Part shown: piece after piece, positions 35,048 through 44,118 of the stretch | Position numbering within the stretch: position 1 is the first letter of the stretch | How the letters are laid out: each line of letters begins with the position of its first letter | Assembly (NCBI GenBank): GCA_002278855.1 | Contig: NCGG01000002.1 | Location: 1 to 64,000, forward strand | DNA from: Sphingomonadales bacterium 28-55-16 | GTDB lineage: Bacteria; Pseudomonadota; Alphaproteobacteria; Sphingomonadales; Sphingomonadaceae | Reading direction: 5' to 3' | Length of the DNA stretch: 64,000 bases | Notes under the pieces: generated by a model | Seen by the model: the letters and a program-made list of their open reading frames with translations, nothing else | Databases searched by the model: none | What the model was told of the DNA's origin: nothing | Position numbers and translations under genes: made by a program

Positions 35048-36175
35048 TTATTCCAAGTCAGATTTTACTTTTAGATGTTCAGGCAGCTGGCCAGCAATGG
35101 TCAGGGTCATGCTGGCGGAGCCGCTACTCCCTTTGCCTTCCACATCGGCAGTAATGGAAACGGGTTGGATGCGGTGCCAGTGCACTTTTTCAGTACCATC
35201 CGGCAAAATTACTTTAGCCGGGTGCGAGACATCCCAAACGTCCGATTCAAGGTGATTATCGCCGCGCCATGCCCCGAGACCGCGGCCATCATTATAGCCA
35301 CCACTGTAGCCTAGGCCTTGCATTGCGATGGACGGACCTAGCGCTACCACATCCAAATTCAGTGTCTGACCATTTTGCAAAGTCGCCACCACCCCGGCTC
35401 GACGGAAACGTCTGGTGCCCTCGTGTAGCTCAACTTCAAGCGCAATATCGGTTACATGGTGGGATATATGGGTCTCACGCTCTGTTATGACGCCGGTTGT
35501 ATAAGGCAAATCATCGCCCCGTCCGGAAAATAAGAGGCTTCCGCTCATCGTTGAAGTCGAAAAGAATAGGAACGCCATAACATGGCCCTTTTCCGACAAG
35601 GGCACCTTCGGACCCGTCACCGGCTCGGGCACGCCCATGCCACGCCTGACGCCCCAGCTATGGTCGCGGCAAGACCACCAATTGTCGATATCAATGCGCT
35701 TGCCATCAACTTCTAAAAAGCCTGATGCAGTGCCGATTTGGTCAAAACGGCGATAATCCTCCACTGTCCGGCCATGTAATCGCGTATAGTGTGGATCTTC
35801 CTCATGCGCCGGTTCCACGCACTCCCATTGAATATGGCCATGCAGCGCGCCGTCATTTGGTTCGACCATAATTTCAAAAGATTTGAGCGCTTCTATTGGT
35901 GTGATTCGCAATGGTCCGCAGACTGTTTCAACACTGCCGTTCAGTGAGCGTGAAACACGAAGATTATGCTGTTTGCCGTCAACGATCATGACCGCGCCGG
36001 CATCAAGAACATTCATATTGCGGTAGGCGCCCATGGTGATCTGGATCGCTACACGCCCATCGCCCGAATAGATGGCAAACCAATAACGGTCGAAAAATCG
36101 TGGATCGCTTGTCCAAACATGGTCAAACGTCGTCGGCAACTGATGCCATAATGTGTCGTCAAGAGCAGTTAGCAT
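35048..36175 (-). CDS. Lipocalin/CrtC-like protein of unknown role
   Basis: A 375-residue beta-rich protein. The segment IDIDNWWSCRDHSWGVRRG near residue 180 resembles the hydroxyneurosporene-synthase-like (CrtC/AttH) fold, a group found in many catabolic clusters and often annotated only as a DUF (DUF7064/7065 type, from memory). No signal peptide. I chose the ATG at 36175, which lies five bases from the previous stop; a longer frame begins at 36241. Role may be binding or hydration of a hydrophobic intermediate, but this is not shown. Confidence 0.7.
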   Translation of the reverse strand: MLTALDDTLWHQLPTTFDHVWTSDPRFFDRYWFAIYSGDGRVAIQITMGAYRNMNVLDAGAVMIVDGKQHNLRVSRSLNGSVETVCGPLRITPIEALKSFEIMVEPNDGALHGHIQWECVEPAHEEDPHYTRLHGRTVEDYRRFDQIGTASGFLEVDGKRIDIDNWWSCRDHSWGVRRGMGVPEPVTGPKVPLSEKGHVMAFLFFSTSTMSGSLLFSGRGDDLPYTTGVITERETHISHHVTDIALEVELHEGTRRFRRAGVVATLQNGQTLNLDVVALGPSIAMQGLGYSGGYNDGRGLGAWRGDNHLESDVWDVSHPAKVILPDGTEKVHWHRIQPVSITADVEGKGSSGSASMTLTIAGQLPEHLKVKSDLE

Positions 36176-36179
36176 AAGG

Positions 36180-36644
36180 TCACGTTTCCGGAGTTGATGT
36201 GATGATGGCAGGTGCGTTAGGCACATAACGCATGGGCGCACGAGCAGCCCGGTTGATCATATGGATTTCGATAGAACGGCGAATTTCAGGCGTGAGATCC
36301 GGGCTGCAGACAGCCTCTGCGAGCAAGGCGCGGAGCAACCTGTTGCGTTCCTCGATGGCTGCGCCATCAGCAACGTCAGGATCACCTGCTTGTGCCGCTG
36401 TGTCAATACGCCCGACAAGATCCGTCTTAAGCGCCGGTTGCATCGCCAAGAGCAGACTTAACGTCGCCACATTGTCATCTCGCAGAAATCCGGCAACCTT
36501 GGGCAGGGCTACCTTTAACATACGGAGGTTTGCAATCAGATTGTCAAGGATGGTCCGAGCATAGGAGTCCGAAACGCAAGGAGCGACCACCGTCTCCAAT
36601 ATGCGACATGTTCCTTGCAATTGTTCTTCCACTGTTGGTCTCAT
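36180..36644 (-). CDS. Small unknown partner of the APH-type kinase
   Basis: A 154-residue helical protein without recognised motifs; it begins RPTVEEQLQG and has no signal or membrane segment. Its ATG overlaps the kinase stop (ATGA), so the two are co-translated. The kinase plus small unknown protein arrangement recalls the LvaA-LvaB pair of levulinate catabolism, in which the small protein is needed for kinase activity. That link is by gene order only. Confidence 0.65.
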   Translation of the reverse strand: MRPTVEEQLQGTCRILETVVAPCVSDSYARTILDNLIANLRMLKVALPKVAGFLRDDNVATLSLLLAMQPALKTDLVGRIDTAAQAGDPDVADGAAIEERNRLLRALLAEAVCSPDLTPEIRRSIEIHMINRAARAPMRYVPNAPAIITSTPET

Positions 36645-37654
36645 CGCGCCCCCGACATCATATGAAACATGGGCCGGTATAACCATGATGGGGTTTGAAA
36701 AACACGGTTGTAACGTTCCGATACAAATTCATGAACGGCGGTCAGTTGAATTACCGACAGTTTCCAGCAGGAGAACACATTCCACCAAGTGAGAGCAGCG
36801 TCGCTGACTTTACGGCCGGTCAGCTTGCTATACGCCGCAACAATTTGCGCGCGCTCCCAATGCCCAGCAATCTGGTGTTCGCTTTTACGCACGGGGTTCG
36901 TAATCCACCCCAGATCTTCAAGTGGGTCCCCTAGATGCGCGGTTTCCCAATCGAGCTTTGCAGTGATAACGTTGCCCTCGATCAAAGCGTTGCCGGGCTT
37001 GAAATCACCGTGCACCAGCACAATTGCTTCAGCATCCGGCGCGTTATTATCCAACCAGCTCAACACATAATCCAACTCTGGATGCGGTTCGATCTGGACC
37101 CGCCGATATTCCGCCTCCCACTGGTGCAGTTCGGTTTTCGCTGGTGACTCTTGGGGCACACCCAGACATTCCCCCAGGCCATGAGTTTGCCAGTCAAATT
37201 TCTGCATATTCGCCATAAGTTCGAGGAAATCGTGGGCCAATTTTAACCGTTCGGGCAGTGGACGACTGCCATTTAGGACCATGTAATCGCAACTGCCAGA
37301 AACCCGTTCCATTACGACCGACGGCGCGCCCAGAAAGCGACCGTCGGGGTCCATCCAATGAACAACGGGGGCAGCAACCGCGCTGCCATTCAGTGCTTTG
37401 AGAACATGAAACTCGCGGGATCGCTCCGTAGTAAGTAAGGTCCCGGCCGCATCTCGCATGAGCATCAATGGGTATGCATGGGTACCGCGCACGTCTGTCC
37501 AAGAGGCATCAAACGACCAGTTCTCGCGCGAGAGGCCACCGGCTGCACGGGACAGGCCGGCAAAGGTGATCTCGCGTGCGGACGGAACCGCGTCACACAT
37601 TAACGCCTTCAATCCTTCAACGACCTGCTGGGCGGGTGGGCTCATCACTGCCAT
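36641..37654 (-). CDS. APH-type phosphotransferase (hydroxyacyl-CoA kinase candidate)
   Basis: Aminoglycoside-phosphotransferase-fold kinase of 337 residues. LVHGDFKPGNAL (catalytic loop with Asp, near 217) and KLDWETAHLGDPLEDLGWI (metal-binding Asp) are intact. Members near acyl-CoA dehydrogenases (ACAD10/11, LvaA) phosphorylate 4-hydroxyacyl-CoA so that the hydroxyl can be eliminated; hydroxy acids are exactly what lactone opening would give here. Starts two bases after the cyclase-family gene ends. Confidence 0.85.
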   Translation of the reverse strand: MAVMSPPAQQVVEGLKALMCDAVPSAREITFAGLSRAAGGLSRENWSFDASWTDVRGTHAYPLMLMRDAAGTLLTTERSREFHVLKALNGSAVAAPVVHWMDPDGRFLGAPSVVMERVSGSCDYMVLNGSRPLPERLKLAHDFLELMANMQKFDWQTHGLGECLGVPQESPAKTELHQWEAEYRRVQIEPHPELDYVLSWLDNNAPDAEAIVLVHGDFKPGNALIEGNVITAKLDWETAHLGDPLEDLGWITNPVRKSEHQIAGHWERAQIVAAYSKLTGRKVSDAALTWWNVFSCWKLSVIQLTAVHEFVSERYNRVFQTPSWLYRPMFHMMSGAR

Positions 37655-37656
37655 CT

Positions 37657-38538
37657 TCAGAAAATAGCCATGGGGGTGATTGGACTGCCCGTGCCGCCGA
37701 CAAGCGGGAGTGCAGCTGCTACGAACAGGAATTCAGTAACACCGCTTGCTGCCAGCTCAGCCAGGACGACGCCCTCAAGAAGGGAAATACCATAATCGCG
37801 GATGAGACGTTGATGGACAGGAAAGATCGTGGCTTCGGGAAATGGCATGGCCTCAATCGCGAAATTATCTGCTCCGACCAACGCGACCCCGGACGTTGCG
37901 AGCCAGAGAGCTGCTTCCACATCAATGCCCGGCTCATTATTGAAGTCAACGTTGCGCGGGAGCTTGCCTGCTTGATTTTCGAGCCAACCAGTGCGGATCA
38001 AAATCGCATCTCCCTTTTGCAAGGTCGTACCGGATGCTGCTGCCAGGGACGCGAGTTCGACGGCACCAATTGACTCTCCGTCGGCAAGAGGGCCGCCTCG
38101 TCCCTTTGCTACATCAAGAAGCACACCGCGCGTTACAATCGGCGGTAGCTTCTCTATTCCACATTTTTTCGCGCCATGAGTGCTGTTTATCTCTGTGCTT
38201 GCAAAGCCATTATATAGCTCATCATCACACCAAGCATGGCACAAAGCATCGATATGCGTGCCAATATGGACGGGCATCACCACGGTATCTTCTGCGAATT
38301 GAAACCCACCCTTGGCCTTTGCCCCTCCAGCATAATCACCGCCGTCGCGGTCCATGAAATGCTGCAAGCCACCCCGGTGTCCCGGCACCGGCGTTTTCTT
38401 GGATAACGGTTGCGCGAGTGACAACACGCGCCCCTGTTTAACCAGCACGGTCGCTTTCAAGACTTCGGTTGCAGTAATCAGGTTTGCTGCTCCGACCTCG
38501 TCAGCGTCACCCCAAAGTCCCCAAGCTTCATGCGCCAT
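37657..38538 (-). CDS. Cyclase-family metal-dependent hydrolase 1
   Basis: Kynurenine formamidase/cyclase family, 293 residues. The metal-binding signature HIGTHIDALCHAW (near 92-104) is complete. The family hydrolyses amide, ester or cyclic bonds, so opening a ring or lactone fits. Overlaps the ligase gene upstream by 11 bases. A second, shorter member is at 43339-44115. Confidence 0.87.
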   Translation of the reverse strand: MAHEAWGLWGDADEVGAANLITATEVLKATVLVKQGRVLSLAQPLSKKTPVPGHRGGLQHFMDRDGGDYAGGAKAKGGFQFAEDTVVMPVHIGTHIDALCHAWCDDELYNGFASTEINSTHGAKKCGIEKLPPIVTRGVLLDVAKGRGGPLADGESIGAVELASLAAASGTTLQKGDAILIRTGWLENQAGKLPRNVDFNNEPGIDVEAALWLATSGVALVGADNFAIEAMPFPEATIFPVHQRLIRDYGISLLEGVVLAELAASGVTEFLFVAAALPLVGGTGSPITPMAIF

Positions 38539-40120
38539 CGCTTGTCTCCATTGCGCCTACGAGTTTGGCAGCTTCCGACTTTAACGACTGGCGCATCAGC
38601 TTACCGGTCGTGGTGCAAGGCAGGCTTTCACGAATCTCGATCCGATCGGGTAGTTTATAGCTTGATACAATTTTTCGGCAGTGCGCGATCAGCGCATCTT
38701 CTGAGAGCGAAGAGCCCGTTGCCAGAACGATAAAGGCAATGATCGTCTCTCCCCGTTTACTGTCCGGCACACCAACGACCGCGGCTTCGGCAACGTCCGC
38801 ATGCTGCATCAGAACATCTTCAACCTCGGCCGGTGAAACGTTAATACCAGCGCGCTTGATCATTTCCGAATTACGGCCAAGAAAGACGATCTCCCCTTCT
38901 GCGGTCAGCGTTCCGATATCGCCGGTGCGATACCAACCGTCTTTCGTGAAAATTTGCGCATTGTGGATGGCGCTTTGTCCACCATAGCCAAGCATTATAT
39001 AACCCCTAACCTCTATGAGCCCGGCCGAGCCGCGCATCACGGGCTTTCCAGATTCGACATCAATAAAGCGGATATGCACCCCCGGCAAAGGTGGTCCCTG
39101 ACTGGCAGACCGCCGTTCCAGTGGCCAGTCATGCGGCGTAACGCAGCAGTTGCCATATGTTTCACTTGATCCGTAAATGTTGCAAATTTGCGCTGCCCCA
39201 AGGATGCTCGCGGCGTTGATCACGTCTTGCGGATTGCCAATGGTTAACCCGGTACGCAGGCTACGGGTACGTTCCGAGTTAAAATCATCATGTCCAATCA
39301 GCGCGCTCGTCATGCCAGGCAGGGTATAAATCGCCGTGCATTGGTGCGTCTCAATGATCGAAAGTGCCGCACCTGGTTCGAACCGTTCCTGCAATACGAG
39401 CGTCGCGCCATGGGTAAAGGTCGCCGGCAGGGCATTCGCGGCCCCGTAGGCCCAGAACATTGGAACCGACGCTAAGACGCGGTCGCTCGGGACGAGGCCT
39501 TGCCGCTCCCCAATATTGAAACCGTTTTCAATTAGTCCATAATGCGCAAGCCGAACCGCCTTGGGTTTGCTGGTTGAACCGGAGGTATATAGAATAAGGC
39601 AATCGTCGGTAGCGCTTGGTCCATCGCCTGGCGGCAGATCAATCTGTGCACTTGCGAATATTGATTCATAGCACAGCCATTCTTCATCCGGAGCGGTGCC
39701 ATTGACCATGACGAGCATCCGCAAGTTCGGAAGGCGAGGACGGAGTTCGCTCAGATTGGTAACGAAATTTTCCTTGCCCACTGATGCGACCGAAAAAAGT
39801 ATCTCAACATCCGCATCGGCAAGGATGAACTCCAATTCGGCTTGGGTGGACCAAGTGCTGATAGGCACCAGCACCGCGCCCGCAGCCAGTGCGCCAAAGC
39901 AGATTTCGATCCATTCGGTTCGGTTGCTGGCGAGCAAGCCGACCCGGTCGCCGCGCTTCACACCTCGCGCGCGCAGGCCCGAAGCAAGCTCTGCGGCACG
40001 GCGTGCCAGTTCAGCGTAGCTTGTTACTCGGCCGTCCGAAATTACAGCTGCACAATCTCCATGTCGCAGCGCTTGCTCACAGAGGAGGTCTGGCAGAGTG
40101 CGGCTGAACGGCGCGCGCAT
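38528..40120 (-). CDS. Acyl-CoA ligase (AMP-forming) 2
   Basis: CoA ligase of 530 residues. The phosphate loop reads LYTSGSTSKPKAVRLAH (the usual second Gly of TSGTTGxPKG is Ser), followed by IYGSSETYGN, DGWYRTGDIGTLTAEGEIVFLGR and TTTGKLMRQ with the C-terminal Lys. The ATG at 40120 is one base from the monooxygenase stop; the longer frame to 40210 lies within that gene and is unlikely. It activates an acid of the pathway. Confidence 0.88.
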   Translation of the reverse strand: MRAPFSRTLPDLLCEQALRHGDCAAVISDGRVTSYAELARRAAELASGLRARGVKRGDRVGLLASNRTEWIEICFGALAAGAVLVPISTWSTQAELEFILADADVEILFSVASVGKENFVTNLSELRPRLPNLRMLVMVNGTAPDEEWLCYESIFASAQIDLPPGDGPSATDDCLILYTSGSTSKPKAVRLAHYGLIENGFNIGERQGLVPSDRVLASVPMFWAYGAANALPATFTHGATLVLQERFEPGAALSIIETHQCTAIYTLPGMTSALIGHDDFNSERTRSLRTGLTIGNPQDVINAASILGAAQICNIYGSSETYGNCCVTPHDWPLERRSASQGPPLPGVHIRFIDVESGKPVMRGSAGLIEVRGYIMLGYGGQSAIHNAQIFTKDGWYRTGDIGTLTAEGEIVFLGRNSEMIKRAGINVSPAEVEDVLMQHADVAEAAVVGVPDSKRGETIIAFIVLATGSSLSEDALIAHCRKIVSSYKLPDRIEIRESLPCTTTGKLMRQSLKSEAAKLVGAMETSDGA

Positions 40121-40121
40121 G

Positions 40122-41750
40122 TCAGGCGGTTTTGCTTTGGATGAAGCCCCGATAGCCCTCTGCGGCAACCTCATCGCAAATTCGGGTATAGACCCCCAAC
40201 CCACCAACATAAGGAAGCATTACACGCGGCTTTCCCGGGATGTTAGCACCCATATACCAACTGTCGGCGTGTACATGGAGTGTCCCGTTGGCGACTTCGC
40301 GGACATGTTCGACCCACTCATCTTCAGCCTGCTGGTCCGCTTCGATCAATTGCAATTCTTCGCGCGCCATGTGTATCAGGCAATTGCCCACCCATTCTAC
40401 ATGTTGTTCAATCGACATGACTACATTGGTCAAAATGGACGGACTGCCGGGACCGGTCAGCGTAAAAAGATTGGGAAAGCCAGCCACCATGATTCCCAGA
40501 TATGTCTTTGGCCCGTCGCTCCACTTGTCCTTCAGCGACTTGCCAGCGCGTCCCCGGATGTCGATCCGAGTTAGCGCGCCGGTGACTGCGTCATAGCCGG
40601 TGGCGAAAACAATGCTATCAACCGGATAGAAGTCGTCGGTCGTTTCAATGCCTTCCTTGGTTATTCGCTGTATAGGCGTCGCGCGCGCATCGACTAGCGC
40701 AACATTAGCGCGGTTGAACGTCGCATAATAATCGGTGTCGACGCAAATGCGCTTGGTACCTATCGCGTGATCAGTTGGCGTCAGTTTTGCTGCGATGTCC
40801 TTATTTTGAACAATTTCGCTTATCTTCCGCCGCACATAATCGGCAGCTAGATCATTTGCTGCCTTGTTCTTGAACAGGTCGTTGAAGGCATGCGTGAAAT
40901 TGGCGCCACCGTGCGACCAGCGAGCATCAAATTCGCCTTGCCGTTCTTCATCGCTCACTTCTAACGCGCTGCGCTGGCTGTACTGGTATAATGCCCCGGA
41001 TTTTGATGCTTTGGCGGTTGCGCGATGATGCGCGGCCTGTCGTTTCCAGTTTTCCTGTTCTGCGTTTGATAGCGGATAGTTCCAAGCGGGTATGCTGAAA
41101 TTGGGCGTCCGCTGAAAAACTGTAAGATTTGCAGCTTGTTGGGCAACCATAGGAGTAACCTGAATGCCTGACGACCCGGTACCGATCACTGCTACACGTT
41201 GTCCGGTAAAATCAACCGGATCGTGCGGCCATTGACCGGTGTGATACCAGGTGCCGCCAAAGTCGTCCAAGCCTTCGAAATCCGGCTTACGAGATGCGGA
41301 CAGCGCGCCTGACGCCATGATGCAGTAACATGCAGTGACTGTAGTGCCGTCCTCGGTTTTAACCAGCCAGATACCTGTTTCTTCGTCAAAATGCGCTGCG
41401 GTCACGCGGGTATCGAATTGAATGTCGCGCCGCAAATCGAAACGGTCCGCAACATGTTCGATATATTTCAGTATCTCAGGCTGCGCAGGATAGCGTTCGG
41501 TCCAAACCCATTCCTGCTGAAGTTGCTCATCAAACGAGTAGGAATATTCCATGCTGTATACATCGCAGCGCGCGCCGGGATAGCGGTTCCAAAACCATGT
41601 TCCGCCAACATCGCTGCCTGTCTCGAAAACACGGGCTGACAAGCCAATCTCGCGCAGTTTGTGGAGCATATAGAGTCCGGCGAAACCAGCGCCGACGACA
41701 ATTGCATCATAATCCGTTTGTGGCTTTGCAGGCGAATGAGGTGACATCAT
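40122..41750 (-). CDS. Baeyer-Villiger-type flavin monooxygenase 3
   Basis: FAD/NADPH monooxygenase of about 542 residues. GAGFAGLYMLHKL, the canonical fingerprint FGGTWYHTGQWP, GTGSSGIQVTPMV and YMGANIPGKPRVMLPYVGG are all present. Closest in the window to monooxygenase 2. Start at 41750 (or 41747) has GGAGAG upstream. First gene of the seven-gene operon, divergent to the SDR-GST pair across operator-like site 4. Confidence 0.92.
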   Translation of the reverse strand: MMSPHSPAKPQTDYDAIVVGAGFAGLYMLHKLREIGLSARVFETGSDVGGTWFWNRYPGARCDVYSMEYSYSFDEQLQQEWVWTERYPAQPEILKYIEHVADRFDLRRDIQFDTRVTAAHFDEETGIWLVKTEDGTTVTACYCIMASGALSASRKPDFEGLDDFGGTWYHTGQWPHDPVDFTGQRVAVIGTGSSGIQVTPMVAQQAANLTVFQRTPNFSIPAWNYPLSNAEQENWKRQAAHHRATAKASKSGALYQYSQRSALEVSDEERQGEFDARWSHGGANFTHAFNDLFKNKAANDLAADYVRRKISEIVQNKDIAAKLTPTDHAIGTKRICVDTDYYATFNRANVALVDARATPIQRITKEGIETTDDFYPVDSIVFATGYDAVTGALTRIDIRGRAGKSLKDKWSDGPKTYLGIMVAGFPNLFTLTGPGSPSILTNVVMSIEQHVEWVGNCLIHMAREELQLIEADQQAEDEWVEHVREVANGTLHVHADSWYMGANIPGKPRVMLPYVGGLGVYTRICDEVAAEGYRGFIQSKTA

Positions 41751-41815
41751 CGGCAGGCTCTCCAATCTTTTAGCATCGCACGTGGGCTATAAATTTACGC
41801 TCGACAGCACTCAAA

Positions 41816-41831
41816 TCAACACTTATGTTGA
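41816..41831. promoter_or_regulatory. Operator-like inverted repeat TCAACA-N4-TGTTGA (site 4)
   Basis: TCAACA-CTTA-TGTTGA, perfect half-sites, 66 nt before monooxygenase 3 and 55 nt before the SDR. On the minus strand TTGATT overlapping the repeat and TAAATT 16 bases on could serve as a promoter. Confidence 0.7.
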
Positions 41832-41885
41832 AAGCATATAATACCGAAAAGATATTTGCAATACTAACGAGTATGATCGCGAAAT

Positions 41886-42656
41886 ATGGTCGAATTTGTA
41901 GGCAAGATTGCGTTAGTCACTGGTGCCGGAGCGGGAATTGGCCGTGCAATTGCGCTGCGGTTGGCAAGCGGTGGGGCCGATGTGGGTGTGTTTGATGTCG
42001 ATGCTAACGCTGCGCAGGAGGTAGCTGAAGCTGTGCGCGACCTCGGGCGCAGGACATGTGTTGTTATCGGCGACGTCGCGCAGCGGGAGGCTGCAAGGGC
42101 CGCGGTTGCTGTGGTCGCCGCTGAACTTGGTGGGATCGATGTTATGGTGAATAACGCTGGAATATTGCGCACCGCATCGTTTCTGGACGTCAGCGAAAGT
42201 GACTGGCATTCGACTTTTGCAACAAATCTCGACGGAGTGTTTCATTTCAGTCAGGCTGTGTTGCCGGGAATGATAGAACGCAGGGCGGGTTGCATCATCA
42301 ATATGTCCTCATGGACAGGCAAAAAAGGTGTGCCCAATCATGCTGCTTATGGTGCGACCAAGGCCGCGATCATTAATCTTACCCAAAGCCTTGCAAGTGA
42401 ATTCGGTGTATCAGGTATCCGTGTTAACGCTGTCTGCCCTGGTATCATTGTTGATACCAACATGCGCGCTGAAGCGGAGGAAATGAATCGTGTGCAAAAC
42501 TTGCCCGATGTAGCTGCGCGCGTGCAAAGCGTTCCGTTACGCCGTGCCGGCTACCCTTCTGAAATAGCGGAAGTTGTGGCCTTTCTGGCATCTGACAGCG
42601 CCGCATATATGACGGGCCAGGCGATAAACATCACGGGTGGCCACTGGATGAATTGA
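41886..42656 (+). CDS. Short-chain dehydrogenase/reductase 3
   Basis: SDR of 256 residues with TGAGAGIGRAIALRL, NNAGIL, MSSWTGKKGVPNHAAYGATKAA (Ser, Tyr, Lys) and CPGIIVDTNM. Likely a 3-hydroxyacyl-CoA or ring-alcohol dehydrogenase. First gene of a two-gene plus-strand unit with a glutathione-transferase gene that starts 11 bases after its stop, and controlled from the same region as operon 41750-33839. Confidence 0.9.
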   Translation: MVEFVGKIALVTGAGAGIGRAIALRLASGGADVGVFDVDANAAQEVAEAVRDLGRRTCVVIGDVAQREAARAAVAVVAAELGGIDVMVNNAGILRTASFLDVSESDWHSTFATNLDGVFHFSQAVLPGMIERRAGCIINMSSWTGKKGVPNHAAYGATKAAIINLTQSLASEFGVSGIRVNAVCPGIIVDTNMRAEAEEMNRVQNLPDVAARVQSVPLRRAGYPSEIAEVVAFLASDSAAYMTGQAINITGGHWMN

Positions 42657-42667
42657 GGGTTACGCAA

Positions 42668-43333
42668 ATGATATTGATCAGTGCAACGCCAAGTCCCTTT
42701 GCGCGCAAAGTACGCATGGCATTGATTGAAAAGGGCATAGCCTTCACTCTTCAGAACGAAGTGCCTTGGCATGCCGATACCCAGACTCCGCTCTATAATC
42801 CGCTGGAGCAGCTACCGATATTGATCCCCGATGACGGCGATCCCGTCTTTGAGTCGACCTTCTTGATGGACTGGCTTGAACATAAATATCCGGAGCCATC
42901 GATACTTCCAGCCGATCCAGAGCGCGTGCTGGAGGCCAAGCTGATCCACACGATTGCAGAAGGAGTCGCTGACGCCACGGTACTTCTGTTCTGGGAAATG
43001 CAACGCGAACACATCAGCACCGAATGGGCCCAGCGGCAACTTAGGAAGGTGAAAGGCGGTCTCACCGACCTCAACCGCCGCGTTGGCGGCCGCGAATTTT
43101 TTGTTGGTGATCGATTTGGTTTGGCCGACATCGCCGTGATTGCACTGCTCGGTATGCAAGACATAGTGATTAATACCGGCATGATTACCGCTTGGCAAAA
43201 CTTCGCACCTGACATGGACGATTGGAATGTGCTGTATTCAAATTTAGAGCGGTTCGACGCACATCACCGCGACCGGCCATCTGTGAAGCAAACTGCCCCA
43301 TTTATGTTTGATTTGGCCGAGAAGATTGTTTGA
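42668..43333 (+). CDS. Glutathione S-transferase family protein
   Basis: GST-like protein of 221 residues with an N-terminal thioredoxin fold (ISATPSPFARKVRMALIEKG, NPLEQLPIL with the cis-Pro, ESTFLMDWLE) and a helical C-terminal domain ending near 215 (FFVGDRFGLADIAVIA). It could conjugate or isomerise an electrophilic intermediate. ATG 42668 was chosen for AGGG upstream; it ends five bases from a convergent cyclase gene. Confidence 0.88.
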   Translation: MILISATPSPFARKVRMALIEKGIAFTLQNEVPWHADTQTPLYNPLEQLPILIPDDGDPVFESTFLMDWLEHKYPEPSILPADPERVLEAKLIHTIAEGVADATVLLFWEMQREHISTEWAQRQLRKVKGGLTDLNRRVGGREFFVGDRFGLADIAVIALLGMQDIVINTGMITAWQNFAPDMDDWNVLYSNLERFDAHHRDRPSVKQTAPFMFDLAEKIV

Positions 43334-43338
43334 GGGGG

Positions 43339-44115
43339 TTAATCCTCAAATATTGCCACCGCTCGCGTCCAGCCCGCTGACGCAGCGCGTATCTTCATCG
43401 GGAAACAAGCAATGGTAAATCCTGTGGGCGGCAATACCTCTAGATTATGTAGCTTTTCGAGGTGACAATACCCGATATCGCGCCCGGCTTTATGACCTTC
43501 CCAAATCAATTCCGCATTGCCAGTTGATTCATACGCTTCGCGTGTATGGACGAACGGCGCGTCCCAGCTCCAGCCGTCAGTTCCCGTCAAGCGGACGCCG
43601 CGTTCAAGAAGGTACATAGTCGCTTCGTATCCCATGCCGCAGCCAGATGTGACATAATTATGCTGTCCGTAACGCTTACCCGCAGCCGTGTTGACGACAA
43701 TGATTTCAAGTGGGGAAAGCGTATGACCGATACGCGTGAGTTCTGCCTCTACATCAGCGGCGGTCACGACATAGCCGTCTGCGAATGTCGTAAAATCAAG
43801 CTTTACCCCGGGCTGAAAGCACCAATCGAGTGGCACCTCGTCAATCGTTATCGCACGCTCGCCCTTGTTCATGGTTGAAGCGAAGTGATAGGGCGCATCA
43901 AGATGCGTGCCGTTATGCGTTATCAACTCAACCTTCTCGATCGCCCAAGCCTCACCGTCCGGCAAATCTTGAGCTGTTAGGCCGGGGAAAAAATTAATCA
44001 GGGAAGGGATCGACGTATTGTGGTCGATATATTCGATCTTCGGCTGATATGGTGGCGGGTCTGAAATTACGTCATTTTCGAGATAGATGGAAAGGTCGAC
44101 GATTGTCCGTGCCAT
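43339..44115 (-). CDS. Cyclase-family metal-dependent hydrolase 2
   Basis: Kynurenine formamidase-type hydrolase, 258 residues, with the metal-binding signature HNGTHLDAPYHF near 65-76. Last gene of the eight-gene minus-strand operon that starts at 52079. It lies three bases after the BKACE gene. Distinct from the 293-residue family member at 37657. A ring-opening or thioester/ester hydrolysis step is plausible. Confidence 0.87.
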   Translation of the reverse strand: MARTIVDLSIYLENDVISDPPPYQPKIEYIDHNTSIPSLINFFPGLTAQDLPDGEAWAIEKVELITHNGTHLDAPYHFASTMNKGERAITIDEVPLDWCFQPGVKLDFTTFADGYVVTAADVEAELTRIGHTLSPLEIIVVNTAAGKRYGQHNYVTSGCGMGYEATMYLLERGVRLTGTDGWSWDAPFVHTREAYESTGNAELIWEGHKAGRDIGYCHLEKLHNLEVLPPTGFTIACFPMKIRAASAGWTRAVAIFED

Positions 44116-44118
44116 GCA

